This document shows positions 1 to 8,364 of a DNA stretch of 64,000 nucleotides, piece by piece. This DNA comes from Planococcus maitriensis. GTDB lineage: Bacteria; Bacillota; Bacilli; Bacillales_A; Planococcaceae. The notes below the pieces were generated by a model, which did no database searches, was not told where the DNA came from, and was given only the letters and a program-made list of their open reading frames with translations. The first letter of the stretch is position 1. The number at the start of each line of letters is the position of its first letter. The stretch covers positions 1-64,000 of the forward strand of contig NZ_QLZQ01000008.1 in the NCBI RefSeq assembly GCF_003289925.1, in the 5' to 3' direction. A program made the position numbers and the translations under genes.

Positions 1-1
1 T

Positions 2-77
<76 letters not shown>

Positions 78-86
78 CTCATATTT

Positions 87-162
87 GAGCCATTAGCTCA
101 GTTGGTAGAGCATCTGACTTTTAATCAGAGGGTCGAAGGTTCGAATCCTTCATGGCTCACCA
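87..162 (+). tRNA. tRNA-Lys (TTT)
   Basis: Full cloverleaf with acceptor gagccat/atggctc, anticodon TTT and encoded CCA. Its U34 is of the kind that receives the xnm5(s2)U wobble modification to which MnmL and MnmM (22867-24386) contribute. Confidence 0.96.
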
Positions 163-183
163 TTTTAATTTTATAATTGCCAC

Positions 184-268
184 GCGGGTGTGGCGGAACT
201 GGCAGACGCACTAGACTTAGGATCTAGCGCCTTCGGGCGTGGGGGTTCGACTCCCTTCACCCGCACCA
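184..268 (+). tRNA. tRNA-Leu (TAG)
   Basis: Class II tRNA with a long variable arm, acceptor gcgggtg/cacccgc, anticodon TAG and encoded CCA. Confidence 0.96.
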
Positions 269-269
269 A

Positions 270-344
270 GCGGAAGTAGTTCAGTGGTAGAACGCCACCT
301 TGCCAAGGTGGAGGTCGCGGGTTCGACCCCCGTCTTCCGCTCCA
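270..344 (+). tRNA. tRNA-Gly (GCC)
   Basis: Acceptor gcggaag/cttccgc, anticodon GCC, encoded CCA; only one base separates it from the preceding tRNA-Leu. Confidence 0.96.
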
Positions 345-366
345 ATTTTTATCTGTCCAATGCCCC

Positions 367-455
367 GCCGGGGTGGCGGAACTGGCAGACGCACAGGACT
401 TAAAATCCTGCGGTAGGTGACTACCGTACCGGTTCGATTCCGGTCCTCGGCACCA
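367..455 (+). tRNA. tRNA-Leu (TAA)
   Basis: Class II tRNA with a variable-arm stem, acceptor gccgggg/cctcggc containing one G-T pair, anticodon TAA and encoded CCA. Confidence 0.96.
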
Positions 456-480
456 ACTGTTTTATGAAATTTTATATTAG

Positions 481-557
481 GCGCCCGTAGCTCAATTGGA
501 TAGAGTACTTGACTACGAATCAAGCGGTTAGAGGTTCGAGTCCTCTCGGGCGCGCCA
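481..557 (+). tRNA. tRNA-Arg (ACG)
   Basis: Acceptor gcgcccg/cgggcgc, anticodon ACG (expected to be deaminated to ICG) and encoded CCA. Confidence 0.96.
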
Positions 558-582
558 TATTTTTGTCATCATCCTAATTAGT

Positions 583-659
583 CGGGAAGTAGCTCAGCTT
601 GGTAGAGCACTTGGTTTGGGACCAAGGGGTCGCAGGTTCGAATCCTGTCTTCCCGACCA
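583..659 (+). tRNA. tRNA-Pro (TGG)
   Basis: Acceptor cgggaag/cttcccg, anticodon TGG, encoded CCA. Confidence 0.96.
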
Positions 660-665
660 CTTTAT

Positions 666-741
666 GGGGCCTTAGCTCAGCTGGGAGAGCGCCTGCCTTG
701 CACGCAGGAGGTCAGCGGTTCGATCCCGCTAGGCTCCACCA
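666..741 (+). tRNA. tRNA-Ala (TGC)
   Basis: Acceptor ggggcct/aggctcc carrying the G3-U70-type identity pair of alanine tRNAs, anticodon TGC, encoded CCA. Confidence 0.96.
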
Positions 742-762
742 ACTATACAATTTAAAGATCCT

Positions 763-836
763 GGCGGCGTAGCTCAGCTGGCTAGAGCGTACGGTTCATA
801 CCCGTAAGGTCGGGGGTTCGATCCCCTCTGCCGCCA
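763..836 (+). tRNA. tRNA-Met (CAT), elongator, CCA not encoded
   Basis: Acceptor ggcggcg/tgccgcc, anticodon CAT. The discriminator A at 836 is followed by ctttt, so the CCA end must be added after transcription. Its sequence and place between Ala and Ile2 match the elongator Met of the B. subtilis trnB cluster. Confidence 0.94.
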
Positions 837-844
837 CTTTTTTA

Positions 845-921
845 GGACCTTTAGCTCAGTTGGTTAGAGCAGACGGCTCATAACCGTCCGGTCGCAGGTT
901 CGAGTCCTGCAAGGTCCACCA
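845..921 (+). tRNA. tRNA-Ile2 (CAT, lysidine type)
   Basis: Anticodon CAT in a gacgg/ccgtc stem, acceptor ggacctt/aaggtcc, encoded CCA. The body and the place after the elongator Met match the B. subtilis tRNA whose C34 is changed to lysidine by TilS so that it reads AUA. Automatic annotation may label it Met. Confidence 0.88.
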
Positions 922-936
922 TTTAATATTTATCAC

Positions 937-1029
937 GGAGGAATACCCAAGTTTGGCTGAAGGGATCGGTCTTGAAAACCGACAGGGGAGTCAAATCCCG
1001 CGGGGGTTCGAATCCCTCTTCCTCCTCCA
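937..1029 (+). tRNA. tRNA-Ser (TGA)
   Basis: Class II tRNA, acceptor ggaggaa/ttcctcc, long variable arm, anticodon TGA, encoded CCA. Confidence 0.96.
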
Positions 1030-1071
1030 TTTTTTAAAAATGTGTGGACAACTTTTCTTAAATATCATTAT

Positions 1072-1149
<78 letters not shown>

Positions 1150-1151
1150 AT

Positions 1152-1227
1152 GGTCCCGTGGTGTAGCGGTTAACATGCCTGCCTGTCACGCAGGAGATCG
1201 CCGGTTCGATCCCGGTCGGGACCGCCA
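1152..1227 (+). tRNA. tRNA-Asp (GTC)
   Basis: Acceptor ggtcccg/cgggacc, anticodon GTC, encoded CCA. Confidence 0.96.
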
Positions 1228-1243
1228 TTTTTATAAAAAATAT

Positions 1244-1319
1244 GGGTCAGTAGCTCAGTCGGTAGAGCATTAGATTGAAGCTCTAAGTGTCGGCGGTTCG
1301 ATTCCGTCCTGACCCACCA
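1244..1319 (+). tRNA. tRNA-Phe (GAA)
   Basis: Acceptor gggtcag/ctgaccc, anticodon GAA, encoded CCA. The next tRNA is Gly, with no His between them. Confidence 0.96.
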
Positions 1320-1323
1320 TAGC

Positions 1324-1397
1324 GCGGGTGTAGTTTAGTGGTAAAACCTCAGCCTTCCAAGCTGATGATGAGGGTTCGATTCCCTTCACCCGCTCCA
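1324..1397 (+). tRNA. tRNA-Gly (TCC)
   Basis: Acceptor gcgggtg/cacccgc, anticodon TCC, encoded CCA. Confidence 0.96.
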
Positions 1398-1402
1398 ATA
1401 AT

Positions 1403-1479
<77 letters not shown>

Positions 1480-1483
1480 TTGT

Positions 1484-1558
1484 TCCGAAGTAGCTCAGTG
1501 GTAGAGCACCGCACTGTTAATGCGATGGTCGTAGGTTCGAGTCCTACCTTCGGAGCCA
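1484..1558 (+). tRNA. tRNA-Asn (GTT)
   Basis: Acceptor tccgaag/cttcgga, anticodon GTT, encoded CCA. Confidence 0.96.
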
Positions 1559-1562
1559 TACT

Positions 1563-1654
1563 GGGGAAGTACTCAAGTGGCTGAAGAGGCGCCCCTGCTA
1601 AGGGTGTAGGTCGGTAACACCGGCGCGAGGGTTCAAATCCCTCCTTCTCCGCCA
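1563..1654 (+). tRNA. tRNA-Ser (GCT)
   Basis: Class II tRNA, acceptor ggggaag/cttctcc, variable arm, anticodon GCT, encoded CCA. Confidence 0.96.
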
Positions 1655-1660
1655 GTATTT

Positions 1661-1732
1661 GGCCCCTTGGTCAAGCGGTTAAGACACCGCCCTTTCACGG
1701 CGGTAACACGGGTTCGAATCCCGTAGGGGTCA
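1661..1732 (+). tRNA. tRNA-Glu (TTC), CCA not encoded
   Basis: Acceptor ggcccct/aggggtc, anticodon TTC. The discriminator A at 1732 is followed by tagta, so CCA is added enzymatically. It is the last tRNA of the run, eight bases before the terminator stem. Confidence 0.95.
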
Positions 1733-1740
1733 TAGTAAAA

Positions 1741-1772
1741 GCGTCATGCATTCATATGCATGACGCTTTTTT
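1741..1772 (+). terminator. Terminator of the tRNA cluster
   Basis: A perfect ten-base-pair stem (gcgtcatgca/tgcatgacgc) with a six-base loop is followed by a T run. Confidence 0.93.
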
Positions 1773-1992
1773 CTTTTTCTACTTTTTGTACGTTACGTGA
1801 AGAAAAACTGTATATTGCCAGTCCTAGTGTACCCATGATGAGCCAATTAATGTTTTTGGCGATGGAAATGCAATATTAGTTAAATGATCCAGTTAAAGAA
1901 GGGGTATTATCGCGAATAAATAAGTTAAGAATAATTAGCCTTTCATTGGTATTCGTTGTTTATGTACTTCGAATCAACCAGCTATATGAAAT
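1773..1992 (-). other. Gene-poor strip with a decayed membrane-protein fragment
   Basis: No intact gene is seen. Read on the minus strand from about 1950 to 1790, one frame gives a hydrophobic stretch (NINWLIMGTLGLAIYSF) interrupted upstream by a TAA stop and lacking a start with a ribosome site. It lies just downstream of two other minus-strand membrane ORFs and may be the remnant of a third gene or of their former continuation. The assignment as a relic is inference. Confidence 0.4.
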
Positions 1993-2130
1993 TTAACGAG
2001 AAAGAAGGGACAGCAAATTTGCTGCGATAATTATGAATAGCCAAGTCCCCGTAATTAACTGTCCCGTAGAGTAAGCTGCCGCAAAACTTAAAGCTGTGTA
2101 AAAATTCCAAATCCTATGAAACTCCGTCAT
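1993..2130 (-). CDS. Small predicted membrane protein, 45 aa
   Basis: An ATG at 2130 opens a 45-codon frame preceded by AAAGGA eight bases upstream. The product begins MTEFHRIWNFYTALSFAA and carries a hydrophobic segment around residues 25-43 (LITGTWLFIIIAANLLSLL), so a single-pass membrane protein is likely. I do not recognise a family. The start is only 12 bases downstream of the stop of the frameshifted membrane relic at 2143-2342, so the two probably were one operon. Because that neighbour is broken, this ORF could itself be a leftover; its good ribosome site and uninterrupted frame argue that it may still be made. Confidence 0.5.
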   Translation of the reverse strand: MTEFHRIWNFYTALSFAAAYSTGQLITGTWLFIIIAANLLSLLSR

Positions 2131-2142
2131 AACTATTTTCCT

Positions 2143-2342
2143 TTAAGATTCTTCATTTCTTGAAGCAGACAGGGCAATTTGTCTCAGTGTCATACAATTA
2201 ATAAGAGCACGATGACCACAAATAGGCAACGCAACGATGTACACCAAACCCGATGCCTCCCTGCGCTTCCAATAAAACACTAACAATATAAGTGCCTCTA
2301 AAAAACATGGCTCCGGTAAGACCTGATATTAATGGGTGTCAT
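2143..2342 (-). pseudogene. Frameshifted small membrane protein relic
   Basis: An ATG at 2342 has a good AAAAGGA ribosome site, yet its own frame stops after 14 codons. A neighbouring frame reads LISGLTGAMFFRG and goes on through IVSVLLEAQGGIGFGV, and a second shift near 2235 restores a frame reading IVALPICGHRALINCMTL and ending at a stop at 2143. The total of 200 bases is one short of 201 (67 codons), as expected for a small membrane protein of about 66 residues disrupted by at least two indels. The family is not recognised. Sequencing error cannot be excluded, though two separate shifts favour real decay. Confidence 0.55.
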
Positions 2343-2440
2343 TAGAAAATTCCTTTTATGCATATTGGATACAATATACCGGAATTAAGATTTTTCCATT
2401 CCTGCTATTTTATAGACGACTTCTAATTAGAGGTCACTAT

Positions 2441-2473
2441 AAAAAAAGCTGAGGGCTCTTTGCCATCAGCTTT
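2441..2473 (-). terminator. Terminator downstream of menA
   Basis: On the minus strand an aaagctga/tcagcttt stem with a GC-containing inner part is followed by a T run (the a-run at 2441-2447), seven bases past the menA stop. Confidence 0.8.
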
Positions 2474-2479
2474 AAGATA

Positions 2480-3394
2480 TCAAGATAAGAAGTAGTCAAC
2501 GAGTAAACCGATTGCCAACAGGAAATTGAATAAAGTATTCGTGATTCCTGTATCTTTCATTGCTGGCATGACTTGCAACGGCTCAGTATAACGCTTAAAA
2601 GTCATGATCACTTTCAAGGGTTTAATAACACTTAGCAGTACCAATAGAGCCCATGGCGTAACAATGCCTAGTACCACCAATAGAATAATCCATATATAGG
2701 ACGCAATGAAAAACCACATGAAAATCGTGACTGCAGCCGGCCTGCCAGCTAGGATCGCCAAGGTGCGCCGGCCGCTTTTTTCATCGCCGACCATATCGCG
2801 GATATTATTGGCCATCATAATCGCTGCTACGAGCAATGTGCTAGGCACAGCCAGCATAATAGCGGTGGAGGTAATCGTTTCTGTCTGGATATAGAAAGCC
2901 ACAATCACGATGAGGAATCCCATGAACAGCCCCGAAAATAATTCGCCGAATGGTGTGTATGCGATCGGATATGGCCCGCCGGTGTAAAAGTAGCCGACCA
3001 ACATGCCAACGCCTCCGACTGCCAATAGCCACCAACTGGTAGAAGCTGCAATATAAAGCCCCAGTATTGCAGAGATGCCGTAGAGCAGGAATGCCAGTGC
3101 CAAAACGGTTTTAGGTGAAACGCCGTTCCGGACGATTGCCCCCCCGATGCCGACGGATTCTTCAGTATCGAGCCCTCTCGCATAATCATAATACTCATTG
3201 AACATATTGGTAGCTGCTTGTATCAGCAAGCTGGCGATCAGCATGGCCAAGAACAGCGTCCAATCTAAAGCAGTATAATGAATTGCAATCATTGTCCCGA
3301 GAAATACAGGAGCGAAAGATGCTGTTAATGTGTGGGGGCGGGTCAGTTGCCACCAGACACGCCAGCCGCTGTCCGCTTGTATGGAATGTGTCAT
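2480..3394 (-). CDS. menA: 1,4-dihydroxy-2-naphthoate prenyltransferase MenA
   Basis: This UbiA-superfamily integral membrane enzyme attaches the polyprenyl chain to 1,4-dihydroxy-2-naphthoate, giving demethylmenaquinone. The 304-residue product has about eight hydrophobic segments and the prenyl-diphosphate-binding motif NEYYDYARGLD near residues 66-76, plus a second Asp-rich site near residues 200-207 (NNIRDMVGDE). The ATG start has AGGAGAG six bases upstream. It is transcribed divergently from menF, so the soluble men operon and the membrane enzyme that uses its product share one intergenic region of about 160 bases. In B. subtilis, from memory, menA lies elsewhere, so the adjacency here is a difference worth noting. 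Confidence 0.93.
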   Translation of the reverse strand: MTHSIQADSGWRVWWQLTRPHTLTASFAPVFLGTMIAIHYTALDWTLFLAMLIASLLIQAATNMFNEYYDYARGLDTEESVGIGGAIVRNGVSPKTVLALAFLLYGISAILGLYIAASTSWWLLAVGGVGMLVGYFYTGGPYPIAYTPFGELFSGLFMGFLIVIVAFYIQTETITSTAIMLAVPSTLLVAAIMMANNIRDMVGDEKSGRRTLAILAGRPAAVTIFMWFFIASYIWIILLVVLGIVTPWALLVLLSVIKPLKVIMTFKRYTEPLQVMPAMKDTGITNTLFNFLLAIGLLVDYFLS

Positions 3395-3555
3395 TTCTAT
3401 CTCTCCTATTCATTTCTTTCCAACCTATATTGTACTTCAAAACGCAGATATTTACAGCATATCTTGTGCTGAATTCCGGAGAAAGGGGTATGATAGAAGG
3501 TAGAGATTAAAATGTATCGCAGCAAATTGAAGCTGCAGTAAACGGAGGTAATCCG

Positions 3556-4947
3556 GTGAATCCACAATCGTATTCATCAACTGAACAGATGGAAGCAAAC
3601 CGCTTCAGCGGCTATCGCTTTTATACAGAAACTATTGAAGTAGCAACTATGTCTGCTCTGGCGTTTTTTGAAGCTGGGCAGGAACAATATGAAGGTAAAC
3701 GCATGTTTTGGCAGAACCGTGAAAAATCCTTTACGATGGTCGGCCTTGGGCATGCGTATGTTCTGACGGCTGATGACTATAAAGGGCGTTTCGGCAGCAT
3801 TCAGAAGGATTGGAAAGCACTTAGTGCCCAATTGGTGAATGAGGAAACAGAAGTGCAGCCAGTTCTCTTCGGCGGTTTTTCATTTGACCCATTAAACAAT
3901 CAGCCGAGCGAGTGGCGAAATTTCCCGCAGGCTTATTTTGCTGTGCCGACATTCCAGCTCATTATCAAAGGAGAGCAGGCATATGTCAGCATCCATTTGA
4001 TCACGAAGCAACCAAATAGCTTCATGGACTTTGAAGCATTGCGGAAGGAGCGCGATCGGCTGATTCATGGCGCGCAAGTTTCGGAACCAAAAGCGTATCA
4101 AAAACCTCAAGTTTCAGAAAAGAAGGAACTGAAAAAAGACGAATATATGCGGTCCATCGAAAAAGTGACAGACGTGATCCGTGCAGGTGAAGTGGATAAA
4201 GTGGTTATCGCGAGAGCGCTGGAACTTGGCTTTCAGGAAGCTTTAGCACCTGCATCTGCTCTTTACCAAGCAGCGAATGAACAGCCTGAAAGCTTTCTGT
4301 TCGGTCTAGAAGCAGACGGGCAGTTTTTCTTTGGCGCGACTCCTGAGCGTCTCGTTAAAGTGGAACAGCAAAAAGCGTTATCTACCTGCTTGGCAGGTTC
4401 CACTCCCCGTGGGCAATTAGTGGAGCAGGATGAAGCTTTGGGACAAGCCTTATTGAATGATTCGAAAAACCGTTCCGAGCACCAGTATGTCGTCCAGATG
4501 ATCGGCGATGTGTTCGAGGAGCATTGTTCGGATCCACGCATTCCTCAAAATCCTAAATTGATGAAAATCCGGGATATACAGCATTTATATACGCCGGTGG
4601 AAGGTAAGTTGAAAAATGACAGTTCTCTACTGGATCTTGTCGAAGCACTCCATCCGACACCAGCGCTCGGCGGAGAGCCAAGATTGCAGGCATTAAGCTT
4701 AATCCGTTCTTATGAGCCGTTGAACCGTGGATATTATGCGGCACCTATTGGTTGGGTTGATGCAAAAGGCGATGGCGAATTCGCTGTCGCTATCCGTTCG
4801 GCTTTGCTTGATGGCGATAAAGCGTATTTATTCGCAGGCGGAGGCATTGTGGCAGATTCCACGCCGGAAGCAGAATATGATGAGACATGGGTGAAGTTCC
4901 GCCCCATGCTTCGTGTGCTGGGGGGAAGTTTGCATGACGAATCGTGA
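3556..4947 (+). CDS. menF: Isochorismate synthase MenF
   Basis: This converts chorismate to isochorismate, the first committed step of menaquinone synthesis. The 463-residue protein has the chorismate-binding fold in its C-terminal half, with VVIARALEL, FFGATPERLV and STCLAGSTPRG, then HPTPALGGEP and the C-terminal FAGGGIVADSTPEAEYDET that contribute Mg and substrate ligands. The start is GTG at 3556, chosen because AAACGGAGGT ends six bases before it. Its last 14 bases overlap menD. A -10-like TATGAT at 3491 lies upstream, but I see no convincing -35 partner, so the promoter is not called. Confidence 0.95.
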   Translation: MNPQSYSSTEQMEANRFSGYRFYTETIEVATMSALAFFEAGQEQYEGKRMFWQNREKSFTMVGLGHAYVLTADDYKGRFGSIQKDWKALSAQLVNEETEVQPVLFGGFSFDPLNNQPSEWRNFPQAYFAVPTFQLIIKGEQAYVSIHLITKQPNSFMDFEALRKERDRLIHGAQVSEPKAYQKPQVSEKKELKKDEYMRSIEKVTDVIRAGEVDKVVIARALELGFQEALAPASALYQAANEQPESFLFGLEADGQFFFGATPERLVKVEQQKALSTCLAGSTPRGQLVEQDEALGQALLNDSKNRSEHQYVVQMIGDVFEEHCSDPRIPQNPKLMKIRDIQHLYTPVEGKLKNDSSLLDLVEALHPTPALGGEPRLQALSLIRSYEPLNRGYYAAPIGWVDAKGDGEFAVAIRSALLDGDKAYLFAGGGIVADSTPEAEYDETWVKFRPMLRVLGGSLHDES

Positions 4948-6637
4948 ATTTTTAACTGAGTATGTTTCAGCGTTTACACATTCACTTGTGCAGTCAGGAG
5001 TGAAAAAAGCGGTTATCAGCCCTGGCTCGCGTTCGACGCCACTTGCTTATGCTTTCATGAAGCAGCAGGGCATAGAGACTTACCGTCAAATAGACGAACG
5101 TTCAGCAGGTTTCTATGCACTTGGGCTTGCCAAAGCCTCCAACAGTCCCGTCGTTTTAGTTTGTACTTCTGGAACGGCGGCAGCCAATTATTTCCCTGCG
5201 ATTGTCGAAGCTTTTTATGCGCGCGTTCCGTTGCTTGTCGTGACAGCAGACCGTCCGCATGAGTTGCGTGAGGTCGGGGCTCCTCAAGCGATCAACCAGA
5301 TCAATTTGTTCGGTTCCCATGTAAAATGGTCAGCCGATCTGCCGTTGCCGGAGCAAAGCAACCGATTGGAATTTTTGAAACGCCATTTATCACGGGCAGC
5401 AGCCATGGCAGAGACGGCGCCGAAAGGGCCGGTCCATTTGAATGTGCCATTCCGTGAACCGCTCGGGATCGATTTCAATCAGCAGTACGAGAGCGAAGGC
5501 GAGTTATACCGTTTTGAAAGCAGCCAGCAGCTGACCGATGAAGCGGCGGCGTTTTTACAGGAAGTATTCAGCCAGTCACGCGGCTTGCTGATCGCAGGGG
5601 AAAATACGGCTCAAGTTTCAACGAGGCAATGGGAATTTATCCGCCGCCTCGGATGGCCGGTGCTTGCTGATCCACTGTCGAATTTGCGGTCGAATGTACC
5701 AGAAGACCTGAAAGGTATGATCATTGATTCGTACGATGCCTTGCTGAAAAGCGAAAAATTTGCGGATAGCATGGTTCCTGAGGCAGTGGTAAGAATCGGG
5801 CCGCAGCCTGTCTCCAAACCCCTTAGCCTGTTTTTGATGAAAACAAGGCCGGCAAGATATGTCGTGATCGACGAAAGCCCGCTGCTCAGGGATCCGCAAT
5901 CGGCAGTTACGCATCATATCCAGCAGCATTCAGCTGTCCTCTGGGAGATGAGTTTGGCAGCGAAATCTCCGAGCCCCTACCTTGAAAAATGGACGAAGGC
6001 CGGAGAACTGATGCGGGAGACGATGTCAGCACATTGCCAGCAGGAATTGGATGAAGGAGTGTTGGCGAAAGCCTTTTTTGATGAGCTCGATGGCTGTGAT
6101 TTGACCGTCAGCAGCAGTATGCCGATACGGGACGCAGATACGTATTTCCAGGTGACGCAGCGGGATGTCGGGATTTATGCCAACCGCGGCGCAAACGGCA
6201 TAGATGGAGTCGTATCGACCGCTTTCGGTATTCAGGCAGCGAATAAACGGCCTGGCTACCTATTGATCGGCGATTTGGCTTTGCTGCATGACATGAACGG
6301 TTTGCTTGCTTCGAAACTGCAAGCTGCCGATATGACGGTGGTCGTCATGAACAATGACGGGGGCGGGATATTTTCCTATTTGCCGCAATCAAAAGAAGAG
6401 CGCTATTACGAGGAACTTTTCGGCACGCCGACTGGGATCCAGTTCAAGGCGGCAGCTGAACTATACGATGCGGAATATTTCTCTGCGGAAACTGTGGAAG
6501 AATTGCAGGCAGCACTTAGAACACCGAAAGAGAAAGCGGTCCGCATCATTGAAGTGGCGACAGACCGCGCCAACAACGTAACGGTTCACCGTAAATTGTG
6601 GAGCCGGCTAGACGAGGGGCTAAGCACATGGAGTTGA
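4934..6637 (+). CDS. menD: SEPHCHC synthase MenD
   Basis: This thiamine-diphosphate enzyme joins 2-oxoglutarate, after decarboxylation, to isochorismate to give 2-succinyl-5-enolpyruvyl-6-hydroxy-3-cyclohexene-1-carboxylate. Visible features are SPGSRSTPLAYA near the N-terminus, the catalytic-Glu segment QIDERSAGFYALG, CTSGTAAANYFPA, and the ThDP/Mg site GDLALLHDMNG ending in NNDGGGIFSYLPQ. ATG 4934 is preferred over the upstream in-frame GTG 4913 because a G-rich ribosome site (4919-4926) precedes it at normal spacing and it gives the usual N-terminus. It overlaps menF by 14 bases and menH by 10, pointing to translational coupling. Confidence 0.95.
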   Translation: MTNREFLTEYVSAFTHSLVQSGVKKAVISPGSRSTPLAYAFMKQQGIETYRQIDERSAGFYALGLAKASNSPVVLVCTSGTAAANYFPAIVEAFYARVPLLVVTADRPHELREVGAPQAINQINLFGSHVKWSADLPLPEQSNRLEFLKRHLSRAAAMAETAPKGPVHLNVPFREPLGIDFNQQYESEGELYRFESSQQLTDEAAAFLQEVFSQSRGLLIAGENTAQVSTRQWEFIRRLGWPVLADPLSNLRSNVPEDLKGMIIDSYDALLKSEKFADSMVPEAVVRIGPQPVSKPLSLFLMKTRPARYVVIDESPLLRDPQSAVTHHIQQHSAVLWEMSLAAKSPSPYLEKWTKAGELMRETMSAHCQQELDEGVLAKAFFDELDGCDLTVSSSMPIRDADTYFQVTQRDVGIYANRGANGIDGVVSTAFGIQAANKRPGYLLIGDLALLHDMNGLLASKLQAADMTVVVMNNDGGGIFSYLPQSKEERYYEELFGTPTGIQFKAAAELYDAEYFSAETVEELQAALRTPKEKAVRIIEVATDRANNVTVHRKLWSRLDEGLSTWS

Positions 6638-7449
6638 TGGCAAACGGTGTTCGCTACCATGTTGAAGTGTCGGGAGAAGAATCCGGGCCTGTCCTGGTCT
6701 TGCTCCACGGCTTTACCGGCAGCACCGCGACATGGAAACCGGTTCTTGAAAACTGGCAGGACTGCCGGATTGTGGCGATCGACTTGATTGGCCATGGCCA
6801 GACAGAAAGCCCGGCAGATGAAAGCCGTTATGCCATGGAGCGACAGCTGGAGGATCTTGACTTCATTTTTAAAAAAATGAATTTGGAAAAATTCACCTTG
6901 CTCGGGTATTCGATGGGCGGGCGTACGGCGCTTGCATACGCGTGTGAATTTCCGGACCACATCGCACGGCTTGTGCTGGAAAGTGCTTCACCCGGGTTGA
7001 AATTGGAAGCTGCAAGAACAGAACGGCGGGAGCGGGATGCGCGGCTGGCCTCTGAAATCCTTGAAGGCGGAATAGAACAATTCGTTGAGAAGTGGGAGAA
7101 TATCCCCTTGTTCGACAGCCAGAAATCCATGCCTGAACAGGCGCGCAGGCACGTAAAACAAGAACGGCTGGCACAAACTGCACAAGGCTTGGCGAACAGC
7201 TTAAGAGGAATGGGGACAGGTTCCCAGCGATCCTATTGGAACTGTTTGCGGGACTTGCATATACCGGTTTTGCTCGTGACCGGGAAGCTGGACCCGAAAT
7301 TTTGCGCGATTGCCCGTGAGATGCAGGAACTATTGCCGGCTTCGGAATACCGCACCATTTCAGCGGGACATGCGATTCATGTGGAAAAACCAGCTGAATT
7401 TGCTACAATAGTAAAGGAACTATTAAATGGAATAAATGAGGAGGACTAA
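6628..7449 (+). CDS. menH: SHCHC synthase MenH, alpha/beta hydrolase
   Basis: MenH eliminates pyruvate from SEPHCHC to form 2-succinyl-6-hydroxy-2,4-cyclohexadiene-1-carboxylate. The 273-residue product has an N-terminal LLHGFTGS oxyanion motif, the nucleophile elbow GYSMGG near residue 93, an acid region GKLDPKF and the catalytic histidine in [14 protein letters not shown] 6628 was chosen because GAGGGG lies about eight bases upstream; an earlier in-frame TTG at 6598 lacks such a site. It overlaps menD by 10 bases, and menB starts two bases after its stop. Confidence 0.93.
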   Translation: MELMANGVRYHVEVSGEESGPVLVLLHGFTGSTATWKPVLENWQDCRIVAIDLIGHGQTESPADESRYAMERQLEDLDFIFKKMNLEKFTLLGYSMGGRTALAYACEFPDHIARLVLESASPGLKLEAARTERRERDARLASEILEGGIEQFVEKWENIPLFDSQKSMPEQARRHVKQERLAQTAQGLANSLRGMGTGSQRSYWNCLRDLHIPVLLVTGKLDPKFCAIAREMQELLPASEYRTISAGHAIHVEKPAEFATIVKELLNGINEED

Positions 7450-7451
7450 AC

Positions 7452-8273
7452 ATGTCAACACGTGAATGGGTTACAGAATTTACATATGAAGACATTAAGT
7501 ATGAAACATATAATGGGATTGCGAAAATCACCATTAACCGTCCAGAAGTGCGGAATGCATTCCGTCCGAAGACTGTCCATGAACTGATCGATGCGTTTTC
7601 ACGCGCGCGCGATAATTCGGATGTCGGCGTCATCGTCCTGACAGGCGAAGGCGAAAAAGCATTTTGCTCCGGCGGCGACCAATCCGTCCGCGGTCACGGC
7701 GGCTACGTCGGGGAAGATGAAATTCCACGCCTTAACGTCCTGGACTTGCAGCGCTTGATCCGCGTCATTCCGAAACCGGTTGTCGCAATGGTTGCAGGCT
7801 ATGCAATCGGCGGCGGGCACGTGCTTCACGTCGTCTGTGATTTGACGATTGCTGCAGACAACGCACGCTTCGGCCAAACTGGGCCGCGCGTCGGTTCATT
7901 TGATGCAGGTTATGGCTCCGGCTATTTGGCGCGCATCATCGGACATAAGAAAGCACGCGAAATCTGGTACTTGTGCCGTCAATACGATGCACAGGAAGCG
8001 CTTGATATGGGCCTTGTCAACACAGTGGTGCCTTACGAGCAGTTGGAAGACGAAACGGTGAAATGGTGTGAGGAAATGCTCGAAATGAGCCCGACTGCAT
8101 TGCGTTTCGTCAAAGCGGCGATGAATGCCGATACGGACGGCCTTGCTGGACTTCAGCAAATGGCTGGCGACGCGACGTTGCTTTATTACACAACGGATGA
8201 AGCGAAAGAAGGCCGCGATGCGTTCAAGGAAAAACGCAAACCGGACTTCGGCCAATTCCCGCGTTTCCCTTGA
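7452..8273 (+). CDS. menB: 1,4-dihydroxy-2-naphthoyl-CoA synthase MenB
   Basis: This crotonase-fold enzyme closes the second ring of the naphthoquinone from o-succinylbenzoyl-CoA. The 273-residue protein shows [14 protein letters not shown], typical of the flexible loop of MenB, then [13 protein letters not shown] and [20 protein letters not shown], which carries the catalytic Asp/Tyr region, and it ends with [13 protein letters not shown], a C-terminal signature of the family. The AGGAGG ribosome site overlaps the end of menH. A terminator-like hairpin follows at 8290, before menE. Confidence 0.97.
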   Translation: MSTREWVTEFTYEDIKYETYNGIAKITINRPEVRNAFRPKTVHELIDAFSRARDNSDVGVIVLTGEGEKAFCSGGDQSVRGHGGYVGEDEIPRLNVLDLQRLIRVIPKPVVAMVAGYAIGGGHVLHVVCDLTIAADNARFGQTGPRVGSFDAGYGSGYLARIIGHKKAREIWYLCRQYDAQEALDMGLVNTVVPYEQLEDETVKWCEEMLEMSPTALRFVKAAMNADTDGLAGLQQMAGDATLLYYTTDEAKEGRDAFKEKRKPDFGQFPRFP

Positions 8274-8289
8274 TTATATGAATGAATTG

Positions 8290-8318
8290 AGCTGTCTTCT
8301 TCGGAGGCAGCTTTTTTC
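8290..8318 (+). terminator. Intrinsic terminator between menB and menE
   Basis: An agctgtctt/gaggcagct type stem (8290-8299 with 8303-8312, containing G-T pairs) is followed by a T run. It sits inside the men gene run, so it may lower menE and menC expression relative to menF-D-H-B. Confidence 0.75.
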
Positions 8319-8364
8319 AATCAACGGCTAATAAATGAACTTGCTTGAGGAAAGGATTTTGAAA

